NCBI GenBank assembly: GCA_015057205.1
Contig: SVEW01000076.1
Coordinates: forward strand, 1 to 10,511
Reading direction: 5' to 3'
From: Lachnospiraceae bacterium
GTDB lineage: Bacteria; Bacillota; Clostridia; Lachnospirales; Lachnospiraceae
DNA: 10,511 nucleotides
Under the pieces are notes generated by a model that saw nothing but the letters and a program-made list of their open reading frames with translations, did not search any database and was not told the origin of the DNA. Of the stretch, positions 1 through 5,951 are shown one piece after another (within the stretch, counting starts at the first letter, position 1; every line of letters starts with the position of its first letter). Position numbers and translations under genes: made by a program.

Positions 1-999
1 ATCGAATTTATGGTGTCAGAAGGAAAAGGACAGTTTTGGCACGGGATTACAGGGTTACAGTCCATGACTGATTTGCTGAGAACCGGGCGTTTTCGTGCAA
101 AGGAATTAAGAACTTTAATAGAGACACTTGGTCAGGTGGCGGATTGTCTGGAAAATTATTTGTTAAGAGAATCGGCTTTATCGTTGGATGAAATTTATTT
201 TTCGGCAGATGGTTTACGAGCCTATTTTGCGTATTTACCTATCCGTATGCCGGAAACGGAGCAGATAAAAGAGCAGGTGCTAGGTCTGTTGGACAGACTG
301 ATTAAAGAATCCGGAAAGGGAGAAAGCGAATATGTTGGGTATTTATTCCACGTATACGATATTTTGCGCAGGGAAAATGCATGTTTGGCAGATGCGCTAA
401 CGACCTGGGAGTCTCCGGTACAGGATTTATTGCCGGAGGAACATGACGTGGAAAGGGAGCTTTTTATGGAACAGACAGAGGAGTTATCCTGGGATGAAGA
501 GCCGCAGAAGAAAGAGACTTTTCTAGGAAAATTTGTTAAAAATCATTTTCTGGATCTAAAATGGTCAGTAAAGAAAAAGGCTCGCCAATACAAAGATTTT
601 AAACCTGAGGTCTGGGAGGATGAGTCGGAATTTATTGTACGGCCGGATGAGGAAGTGAATGAGCATCGGACGCAAATGCTGGTGGAGAGAGAGGATTTAG
701 AGGGCGTTCGGTTGCATTTTCAGGATAATCGAGGTCCGGATATTGTACTTACAAAAGAGCAATATGTACTTGGAAAACGTGAGGAATACGCGGATTTGGT
801 TGTGGAAGATGCCTCGGTAAGTCGTGTCCATGCATTGATTAAGCGTGAAGAAGAAGGATATTACCTGGAAGATTTGAATTCGTTAAATGGTACTTTTGTA
901 AACGGAACCCAGTTAAATTTGAAGGAACGGGTGCTATTAAAAGCGCAGGATGTGATTGCAATCGGAAAAAGTAAATTAGTATTTCAGTCGGATTATTAG
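1..999 (+). CDS. DUF6382-like / FHA domain protein, 5' end cut off by the window
   Basis: The frame is open from base 1 (codons ATC GAA TTT before the ATG at 10), so the true start very probably lies upstream and the ATG at 10 is internal. The first ~140 residues (motifs ENYLLRES, YFAYLPIRMPE, LLDRLIKE) resemble the DUF6382 domain that precedes FHA domains in Lachnospiraceae proteins; that family begins further upstream than residue 1 here. A charged linker of about 100 residues follows, then a C-terminal FHA domain (about 763-990) with the phosphothreonine-binding signatures LGKREE, SVSRVHA and NSLNGTFVNG. FHA domains bind phosphothreonine peptides, so this protein probably takes part in Ser/Thr kinase signalling. 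The linker motif RTQML just before the FHA domain could be a phosphorylated threonine site, but that is inference. As I recall, DUF6382-FHA genes often sit at the end of Tad/Flp pilus clusters; nothing in the window tests this. No terminator is seen after the stop codon at 997-999. Confidence 0.85.
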   Translation: MEFMVSEGKGQFWHGITGLQSMTDLLRTGRFRAKELRTLIETLGQVADCLENYLLRESALSLDEIYFSADGLRAYFAYLPIRMPETEQIKEQVLGLLDRLIKESGKGESEYVGYLFHVYDILRRENACLADALTTWESPVQDLLPEEHDVERELFMEQTEELSWDEEPQKKETFLGKFVKNHFLDLKWSVKKKARQYKDFKPEVWEDESEFIVRPDEEVNEHRTQMLVEREDLEGVRLHFQDNRGPDIVLTKEQYVLGKREEYADLVVEDASVSRVHALIKREEEGYYLEDLNSLNGTFVNGTQLNLKERVLLKAQDVIAIGKSKLVFQSDY

Positions 1000-1007
1000 G
1001 ATGTGAC

Positions 1008-1036
1008 TTGACTTTTGCGTAGGGTAATTTTATAGT
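1008..1036 (+). promoter_or_regulatory. Sigma-A type promoter for the rhomboid operon
   Basis: The -35 box TTGACT (1008-1013) and -10 box TATAGT (1031-1036) are separated by exactly 17 bases. Each box differs from the vegetative consensus at a single base. The promoter sits in the 70-base gap between the FHA gene and the rhomboid gene. Transcription would begin near 1043 and give a leader of about 27 bases. A weak AAGGA ribosome binding site at 1054-1058 lies inside that leader. Confidence 0.75.
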
Positions 1037-1069
1037 TAAAGTATTGAATTAAGTAAGGACAAGTGTAGA

Positions 1070-1708
1070 ATGTTAGATTTTAGAGAGTTATTGTATCGAC
1101 CGGATGGAAGACGGCGTGCGTTTACCAATACGTTAATTGTAAGCATAAATATTTTGGTATTTGCAGTTTTAGAGCTGATTGGGGATACAACAGATCCGGA
1201 GTTTATGTACCGATGGGGTGCAAGTTATCCGGTTGCAGTTATGGAAAGTAAAGAATATTATCGGTTATTTACATCCATGTTTATGCATTTTGGATTAACG
1301 CATTTGGTCAATAATATGTTACCCCTTTTCTTTCTTGGCGATAATTTAGAGCGGGCAGTCGGTAAGGTGCGATACCTCATTATCTATTTGGGCTCAGGAG
1401 CGCTAGGCGGTTTGTTATCGGTCTATATCGGTTACGGTGAGAACAGTCATGCAGTTGGTGCCGGTGCATCGGGTGCAATTTTTGGCGTTTTTGGTGCACT
1501 GTTTTTTCTGGTAATTTATCACCGGGGAAGATTGGAGGAGTTGACGACACGACGATTAGGGCTTTGTATAGTGTTGACCCTATATTCCGGATTTACGTCA
1601 ACGGGCGTTGATAATTTTGCACATGTCGGAGGATTAATTTCCGGATTTTTACTGGCGATGATAGTGGGAAGAAGGAAACGGAAAGGAAAATCACCTTATG
1701 AAAATTAA
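1070..1708 (+). CDS. Rhomboid-family intramembrane serine protease
   Basis: This 212-residue polytopic membrane protein would cut transmembrane helices of substrate proteins within the lipid bilayer. The catalytic serine lies in GAGASGAIFG (Ser134) and the catalytic histidine in NFAHVGGLISGF (His185). The conserved HFGLTHLVNN segment (His73, His78, Asn82) supplies the oxyanion-side residues. Hydrophobic stretches occur at about 20-38, 78-92, 101-121, 128-150, 163-175 and 184-200, as expected for a six-helix bacterial rhomboid. The tail (GRRKRKGK) is strongly basic, consistent with a cytoplasmic C-terminus. The length is typical of the minimal bacterial form, without an added TPR or zinc-finger domain. 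The ATG at 1070 follows AAGGA at 1054-1058. The end overlaps the next gene by 11 bases, so the two are likely translated in tandem. The physiological substrate cannot be inferred. Confidence 0.93.
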   Translation: MLDFRELLYRPDGRRRAFTNTLIVSINILVFAVLELIGDTTDPEFMYRWGASYPVAVMESKEYYRLFTSMFMHFGLTHLVNNMLPLFFLGDNLERAVGKVRYLIIYLGSGALGGLLSVYIGYGENSHAVGAGASGAIFGVFGALFFLVIYHRGRLEELTTRRLGLCIVLTLYSGFTSTGVDNFAHVGGLISGFLLAMIVGRRKRKGKSPYEN

Positions 1709-2699
1709 TATTTATTACGGTGGGCGCGGACTTTTGGATGATCCGACCATTTATGTTATGGACAAGATGACGGAGGTATTGGAAGAACTTCGTGTAAAAG
1801 TGGAGCGCTACAACATTTACGAGAATAAGAATAGTATTGCGACACTTCCGCAGACATTGAAGGATGCAGATGGTGTCATTTTTGCTACGACGGTGGAGTG
1901 GTTGGGAATTGGGGGCTATATGCATCAGTTCCTGGATGCCTGCTGGTTGTATGCGGATAAGGAAAAAATCAGTCAGATTTACATGCAGCCCGTGGTTATG
2001 TCGACCACATACGGTGAGCGTGAAGCATATGTGACACTGGTTGGTGCATGGGATACGTTAGGCGGTCTTCCCTGCAGTGGACTTAACGGATATGTGGAGG
2101 ATTTGCTTACCTTCCAGATGAGTGAGGAATATAACCTGATTATTGAGAAGAAGGCGGAGAACCTTTATCGTACCATTTCACAGAAAATTAAGAGTTTGCC
2201 GAGTTCTTCACAGGCGGTTACCAGAACGGTAGCTAAGAAGGGCCAGTTGGAGTTGACACCGCAGGAAAGTGAACAGTTATCCAAATATGTATCTGATGAT
2301 GAATATGTAAGAAAACAGAAGGCGGATCTTGCAGAATTAGCCGATATGTTTAAAACAAAAATCGGTGAGAGCGCGCAGGATGAGGAGAACGCGTATGTGA
2401 TTGAGTTTGAATCCCATTTTGTGTCACAGCATGATTGCGATGCTACTTATTCTATGATGATTGAAGGAAAGAAGAAACCGTTAATTTTACGCATCACCAA
2501 TGGAATGCTTGATTGCTATTACGGACAGGAAAGCGAAGTGGACGAATTCATCAAAGTGTCGGTGGATGTGCTTGAGAATATTTTGGAGGGTCGTATGACG
2601 TTCCAGAAGGCATTCATGACCGGTGCCATGTCGGCAAAAGGTGATTTCAAGGTGCTTCGTAACTTGGATAGATTATTTATTTTTACAGAAGACAGATAA
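1698..2699 (+). CDS. Flavodoxin/NADPH-dependent FMN reductase-like protein fused to a C-terminal SCP2 domain
   Basis: This 333-residue, probably cytoplasmic protein has two recognisable halves. Residues 1 to about 165 look like a flavodoxin-like fold: a short beta strand (KINIYYGG), a loop at GGRGLLDDPT where FMN phosphate would bind, and TTVEWLGIGGYMHQFLDACW, which corresponds to the conserved loop of NADPH-dependent FMN reductases before a helix. Residues from about 232 to 331 look like an SCP2 sterol-carrier domain: YSMMIEGKKKPLILRITNG, then VDVLENILEGRMTFQKAF and the MTGAMSAKGDFKVLRNL ending. SCP2 domains bind hydrophobic ligands. In anaerobes this fusion might deliver electrons from reduced flavin to a lipid-like substrate, but no reaction is known to me. 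The ATG at 1698 follows AAAGGA (1682-1687) and lies inside the end of the rhomboid gene. The HIT gene follows after 19 bases. Confidence 0.82.
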   Translation: MKINIYYGGRGLLDDPTIYVMDKMTEVLEELRVKVERYNIYENKNSIATLPQTLKDADGVIFATTVEWLGIGGYMHQFLDACWLYADKEKISQIYMQPVVMSTTYGEREAYVTLVGAWDTLGGLPCSGLNGYVEDLLTFQMSEEYNLIIEKKAENLYRTISQKIKSLPSSSQAVTRTVAKKGQLELTPQESEQLSKYVSDDEYVRKQKADLAELADMFKTKIGESAQDEENAYVIEFESHFVSQHDCDATYSMMIEGKKKPLILRITNGMLDCYYGQESEVDEFIKVSVDVLENILEGRMTFQKAFMTGAMSAKGDFKVLRNLDRLFIFTEDR

Positions 2700-2718
2700 G
2701 ACAGGAGGAAGGATTGCT

Positions 2719-3132
2719 ATGAGAAAAGATGATTGTATTTTCTGCAAAATTGCAGGGGGAGAAATTCCATCAAGAACAGTTTACGAAGATGAGCTGTTTC
2801 GTGTTATCATGGACATTGAACCAGCGGAGAAAGGTCATTGCCTGATTATTCCGAAGAATCATTTTGATGATTTATTTACATTGGGCGAGGAAGAGGCAAC
2901 CAAGATGATGCCACTGGCACAAACGATTGCAACAAAAATGAAGGAGGCCCTTTCTTGTGACGGATTAAATATCGTTCAGAATAACGGGGAGGCAGCAAAT
3001 CAGACAGTGAAACATTTTCATTTGCATTTGATTCCGCGTTACACCGGAGATCATAATCAGGAGAAACTGATTTGGAATCATGCGGAAGTTGCGGATGCGG
3101 AGATGGATGAGATTTTCAGCAAATTAAAGTAA
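2719..3132 (+). CDS. HIT-family (histidine triad) nucleotide hydrolase/transferase
   Basis: This 137-residue cytoplasmic protein carries the histidine triad signature HFHLHLIPR (His99, His101, His103), the active site of nucleotide phosphoramidases and dinucleotide hydrolases such as Hint/PKCI-type proteins. The N-terminal CIFCKI (Cys6, Cys9) with His48 and His99 matches the zinc site found in many bacterial HIT proteins. LIIPKNHFDDL and GLNIVQNNGEAANQTVKHFH are other well-conserved blocks. The frame is open back to 2623, but ATG 2719 is chosen because AGGAGGA (2703-2709) stands 9 bases upstream and the protein then begins at the family's usual position; the longer version would overlap the SCP2 gene with unrelated sequence. 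Likely substrates are AMP-lysine-type phosphoramidates or diadenosine polyphosphates, which is family knowledge. It is the last gene of its operon, followed directly by a terminator. Confidence 0.95.
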   Translation: MRKDDCIFCKIAGGEIPSRTVYEDELFRVIMDIEPAEKGHCLIIPKNHFDDLFTLGEEEATKMMPLAQTIATKMKEALSCDGLNIVQNNGEAANQTVKHFHLHLIPRYTGDHNQEKLIWNHAEVADAEMDEIFSKLK

Positions 3133-3138
3133 AAGAAG

Positions 3139-3178
3139 AATGCCGGGTAGAGTAGTGAGTTCTGTTCGGCATTTTTTT
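3139..3178 (+). terminator. Intrinsic terminator after the HIT gene
   Basis: The arms 3139-3151 (AATGCCGGGTAGA) and 3161-3173 (TCTGTTCGGCATT) form a 13-pair stem including three G-U pairs, with a 9-base loop. A run of seven T (3172-3178) follows and overlaps the last stem base. It begins seven bases after the HIT stop codon and separates the rhomboid/SCP2/HIT operon from the MerR operon. Confidence 0.85.
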
Positions 3179-3196
3179 AAAATATATTGAAAATAC

Positions 3197-3230
3197 TTGA
3201 CCTTCCACTTGGTGGAGGGTATAGGATAAT
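3197..3230 (+). promoter_or_regulatory. MerR-type promoter with operator dyad between -35 and -10
   Basis: The -35 box TTGACC (3197-3202) is followed by a dyad, ACCTTCCAC (3200-3208) and GTGGAGGGT (3212-3220), centred on 3210 with one mismatched pair of nine. A -10 box TAGGAT at 3222-3227 gives a 19-base spacer, the overlong spacing that MerR-family proteins untwist to activate. An alternative -10, TATAGG (3220-3225), would give a normal 17-base spacer. The site stands 20 bases before the MerR gene, so autoregulation is the simplest reading. Confidence 0.8.
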
Positions 3231-3248
3231 CCTACCAGGAGGCAGAAG

Positions 3249-3893
3249 ATGAAGATTAACGAAGTGGAAAGTCAAGTTGGAATTACAAAAAAGAATATTC
3301 GCTTCTATGAAGAGCAGGGGTTGCTACATCCTGATCGTGATCAATCCAATGGCTACCGAAATTATTCGGAGGAAGATGTTCATATTTTAAAAACCATCAA
3401 GATGCTACGGATGATGGACATATCCATTGAAGAAATTCGACAGTTATTAAATGACGAAAAGACGTTTCAGGATATCCTTGAAGTACAGCGAAATCGACTT
3501 GCTGAAAAACAGACAGCGATTACCAGAAACAAGAACCTTTGCGAGCAGATGATTCGTAACCGAGTGGACTTTCGGGATGAGACATTTGCCGTCTATCTGA
3601 CTCAGGGAAATCAGATGGAAAAGGAGGGGCATGCAATGGTCGATGTTCGAAAAAAAGACCAACGGCAGAAAAGTGTGGCATCCATTGTTGCTGGGAGTGT
3701 TGTGATTTTATTTATCGGCATTTTCTTGGGACTTTTCTGGTGGGGAGCACATCAGGATCCGGATATTCCGGTATGGGTAATCTTTTTGGTAACGGTATCG
3801 GCAGGAATTCCTGTGGTTGGGATTCTAGTGGCATTGGTTCTTCGATTAAAAGAGATTAAAGGAGGAGAAGAGAATGAAGCTTCTAAGTATTGA
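3249..3893 (+). CDS. MerR-family transcriptional regulator with a two-helix C-terminal membrane anchor
   Basis: This 214-residue protein begins with a MerR winged helix-turn-helix (about 1-68): MKINEVESQVGITKKNIRFYEE, then GYRNYSEEDV, then the second helix pair ending in IRQLL. A coiled-coil dimerisation helix follows (about 70-104). The C-terminus has two hydrophobic segments, about 143-167 and 175-198, joined by a short acidic loop (HQDPDIP). The regulator would therefore sit on the membrane. It has only one cysteine (Cys98), so the Cys-based metal sites of MerR, CueR or ZntR are absent and the signal is unlikely to be a thiol-bound metal. AGGAGG at 3237-3242 precedes the ATG by six bases. 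The promoter upstream carries a MerR operator, suggesting autoregulation. The gene overlaps the YbjQ-family gene by 20 bases, so the two are probably co-expressed partners. The effector is unknown. Confidence 0.92.
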   Translation: MKINEVESQVGITKKNIRFYEEQGLLHPDRDQSNGYRNYSEEDVHILKTIKMLRMMDISIEEIRQLLNDEKTFQDILEVQRNRLAEKQTAITRNKNLCEQMIRNRVDFRDETFAVYLTQGNQMEKEGHAMVDVRKKDQRQKSVASIVAGSVVILFIGIFLGLFWWGAHQDPDIPVWVIFLVTVSAGIPVVGILVALVLRLKEIKGGEENEASKY

Positions 3894-4194
3894 TTATGTT
3901 CCGGGAAAAGAAATTGAGGATTTAGGTATTGTGCAGGGAGGTATTGTGCAGTCCAAGCATATCGGTAAGGATTTTATGGCCGGTATGAAGACCATCGTGG
4001 GTGGTGAAATAAAGGGTTATACCGAAATGATGGAGGAAGCACGTTCCATTGCAACCAAACGTATGGTAGACCAGGCGGTTTCCCTTGGCGCGGATGCGGT
4101 TATCAATGTACGGTACGCATCTTCGGCAGTTATGCAGGGAGCCAGTGAGATTATGGTTTACGGGACAGCAGTGAAATTTGTAGGAGACAAGTAA
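3874..4194 (+). CDS. YbjQ/UPF0145-family protein (heavy-metal-binding domain name)
   Basis: This 106-residue protein fits the YbjQ (UPF0145, DUF74) family in length and motifs: VPGKEIEDLGIVQGGIVQS at the start, a central helix (EEARSIATKRMVDQAVSLG), and the closing block GADAVINVRYASS...GASEIMVYGTAVKF. The family is believed to form ring-shaped homopentamers. The 'heavy-metal-binding' label comes from database naming, and this copy has no cysteine, so metal binding should not be assumed. The ATG follows GGAGGAGAAG (from 3861) inside the end of the MerR gene, indicating translational coupling. The position directly behind a membrane-anchored MerR protein suggests it is the regulator's main target or accessory subunit. 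Biochemical function is unknown. Confidence 0.88.
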   Translation: MKLLSIDYVPGKEIEDLGIVQGGIVQSKHIGKDFMAGMKTIVGGEIKGYTEMMEEARSIATKRMVDQAVSLGADAVINVRYASSAVMQGASEIMVYGTAVKFVGDK

Positions 4195-4196
4195 AA

Positions 4197-4772
4197 ATGA
4201 CAACAATCTACTTTGTGCGGCATGCGGAGCCAAATTATGATAATCATGATGATTTAACAAGAGAGCTGACCACAAAGGGACTGGAAGATGCGAAGAAGGT
4301 CACCGAATTCCTGAAAGATAAAGGAATTCAGGTGGCCTATTCCAGCCCCTATAAAAGGGCGGTTGATACTATAAAAAATTTTACAGATAAAGTTGGTTTG
4401 GAAATTCAATTAGAAACTGATTTCCGAGAACGGGCTGTAGGTGACTGGGTAGAAAACTTTACAGAGTATTCCATGCACCAATGGTCAGATTTTGACTATA
4501 AGCTAAGCGGTGGTGAGTGTTTAAGGGAGGTGCAGGAGAGAAATATCCGCGCTCTTCAAAATGTTTTAAAAGAAAATGACGGAAAAACACTTGTAATCGG
4601 AACTCATGGAACTGCTCTCAGCATGATTATGAATCGCTATCAACCGGCGTTTGGGTATGAGGAGTTTCTGAGAATTAAGGATGTGATGCCTTGGATTGTG
4701 CGGTTTACATTTAATGACGAAGAATGTAAAATGATAGAGGAAATACCAACATGGAGCGAAAATCATGACTAA
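4197..4772 (+). CDS. Histidine phosphatase family (phosphoglycerate mutase-like) protein
   Basis: This 191-residue cytoplasmic enzyme has the phosphohistidine loop FVRHAEP (Arg8, His9), a second arginine in SSPYKRAVDT (Arg54), the acid/base glutamate in DFRERAVGDW (Glu78) and the second histidine in IGTHGTALS (His137). All core catalytic residues of branch 1 of the superfamily are present. Members dephosphorylate small phosphoesters such as sugar phosphates, phosphoglycerate, alpha-ribazole phosphate or nucleotides; the sequence does not settle which. No cobalamin genes are nearby, so a CobC assignment is not supported. The start lies two bases after the YbjQ stop, with TAGGAGA at 4181-4187 as ribosome binding site. 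The end overlaps the MazG gene by eight bases. Confidence 0.93.
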   Translation: MTTIYFVRHAEPNYDNHDDLTRELTTKGLEDAKKVTEFLKDKGIQVAYSSPYKRAVDTIKNFTDKVGLEIQLETDFRERAVGDWVENFTEYSMHQWSDFDYKLSGGECLREVQERNIRALQNVLKENDGKTLVIGTHGTALSMIMNRYQPAFGYEEFLRIKDVMPWIVRFTFNDEECKMIEEIPTWSENHD

Positions 4773-5235
4773 GATAGAAAAATTAAAAGAAGTAGTAGAA
4801 ACCCTACGCAGCGAAAACGGCTGCCCCTGGGATAAGGCGCAGACCCATGAGAGTCTGAAGCCGGCCTGCATTGAAGAAGCGGCAGAAGTAATCAGCGGAA
4901 TTAATATATTAAAAGAAACCGGCAATCCGGAGAATTTGAAGGAGGAGCTGGGAGACTTGCTTTTGCAGGTGATGTTTCATGCAGTGATTGCCGAAGAAGA
5001 AGGGCTTTTTACCTTTGATGATGTGGTGGAAGGCATTTCGGAAAAAATGATTCGTCGTCATCCCCATGTATTCAGTGGTGTAAATTATGCCTCTGTGGAA
5101 GAGCAGCATGCTTCGTGGGATGCTATCAAAGCGGCGGAAAAGGAAGGGAAAGAGTGGCAGGCGGAGTATCTGCCGGGTGCTTTTAAGGAAGCAAAGACAC
5201 TTATTGAGAAGGCACGAGAGAGGAAAGGATTATAG
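4765..5235 (+). CDS. mazG: MazG-type nucleoside triphosphate pyrophosphohydrolase (single domain)
   Basis: This 156-residue enzyme is expected to hydrolyse (d)NTPs to monophosphate and pyrophosphate, removing non-standard or excess nucleotides. The hallmark motif NGCPWDKAQTHESL is at 18-31. The magnesium-binding EXXE/EXXD pattern is visible at Glu38-Glu41 (EAAE) and Glu61-Asp64 (ELGD), followed by LLLQVMFH. FDDVVEGISEKMIRRHPHVF is also diagnostic of MazG. E. coli MazG has two such domains in about 263 residues, so this is a one-domain version with a short tail, a form common in Firmicutes. The ATG at 4765 lies inside the end of the histidine phosphatase gene, suggesting coupled translation. 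Its TAG stop overlaps the ribosome binding site of the response regulator gene, tying the two genes together. Confidence 0.93.
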   Translation: MTKIEKLKEVVETLRSENGCPWDKAQTHESLKPACIEEAAEVISGINILKETGNPENLKEELGDLLLQVMFHAVIAEEEGLFTFDDVVEGISEKMIRRHPHVFSGVNYASVEEQHASWDAIKAAEKEGKEWQAEYLPGAFKEAKTLIEKARERKGL

Positions 5236-5246
5236 GAATAGACATC

Positions 5247-5951
5247 GTGAAAGAACAACAAATTCTAATCGTGGATGATGAAAAGGAAATAGCCGACCTG
5301 GTGGAAGTGTATTTACAGAACGAAGGTTATCGTGTGTTTAAGTATTACAATGCAACAGATGCGCTAAAACGCGTACGGGAAGGTGGTATCAGTCTGGCAA
5401 TATTGGATGTTATGTTGCCGGATATGGATGGATTCACCCTTTGTCGCGAGATTCGGAAGGATTTCTTTTTTCCAATTATCATGTTAACAGCGAAGGTGGA
5501 AGAAATGGACCGGATTAACGGCATTGTTATGGGAGCAGACGATTATCTGACGAAGCCTTTTGTACCGTTGGAGTTAATAGCCAGAGTTAAGGGACAGCTT
5601 CGACGGGCCGGACAATATAATCAAGGATTAAAACAGGAACCGGAAACGGAACTATATGAGGTGCGAGGGTTAGAGTTGGATAACACCCAGCACACATGCC
5701 ATCTTTATGGAGAAGATCTGGCATTGACACCGACAGAATTCGATATTTTGCTATATTTGTGCCGCCACATGAACCAGGCAGTAACGTCAGAAGAATTATT
5801 TGAAGCGGTGTGGAAAGAACAGTATTATGAAAGTAATAATACCGTATTTGTGCATATTGCCCGTTTGCGAGAAAAAATGAAAGAAAACAGTCGCAAACCC
5901 AAATTTATAAAAACGGTTTGGGGTGTGGGCTATAAATTGGAGGATTCATAG
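5247..5951 (+). CDS. VanR-like OmpR/PhoB-family response regulator
   Basis: This 234-residue DNA-binding protein has a receiver domain (about 1-120) with the acidic pair Asp10-Asp11, the phospho-accepting Asp54 (LAILDVMLPDMDG), Thr81 (IIMLTAK) and Lys103 (DDYLTKPF). A winged-helix output domain (about 135-232) contains LTPTEFDILLYLC, SNNTVFVHIARLREKM and KTVWGVGYKLE. Several blocks (DEKEIADLVEVYL, FKYYNATDAL, PLELIARVKGQLRR, KTVWGVGYK) closely resemble enterococcal VanR, so VanR is the nearest well-known relative. The start is a GTG at 5247, supported by AGGAA (5234-5238) eight bases upstream. The stop overlaps the kinase start by one base. No van ligase or dipeptidase genes are in view, so resistance cannot be inferred. 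The likely target is the C39 peptidase promoter downstream. Confidence 0.94.
   Translation: MKEQQILIVDDEKEIADLVEVYLQNEGYRVFKYYNATDALKRVREGGISLAILDVMLPDMDGFTLCREIRKDFFFPIIMLTAKVEEMDRINGIVMGADDYLTKPFVPLELIARVKGQLRRAGQYNQGLKQEPETELYEVRGLELDNTQHTCHLYGEDLALTPTEFDILLYLCRHMNQAVTSEELFEAVWKEQYYESNNTVFVHIARLREKMKENSRKPKFIKTVWGVGYKLEDS

Noticed and set aside
1593..1925. A 110-codon open frame on the - strand across the rhomboid/flavodoxin junction
   Set aside because: It is antisense to two well-supported genes and has no family motif.
3874..4194. Heavy-metal resistance role for the MerR/YbjQ pair
   Set aside because: The YbjQ protein has no cysteine and the MerR protein only one, and no metal transporter or reductase is nearby.
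4197..4772. Alpha-ribazole phosphatase (CobC) assignment
   Set aside because: The catalytic core is shared by the whole superfamily and no cobalamin genes flank it.
5204..5233. Possible promoter TTGAGA...GATTAT before the response regulator
   Set aside because: The -10 match is poor and the transcript would begin almost at the GTG, leaving no room for the ribosome binding site that is clearly present.
5087..5278. A 63-codon frame bridging MazG and the response regulator
   Set aside because: It overlaps two strong genes in another frame; its composition is low-complexity lysine/arginine and it has no start signal.
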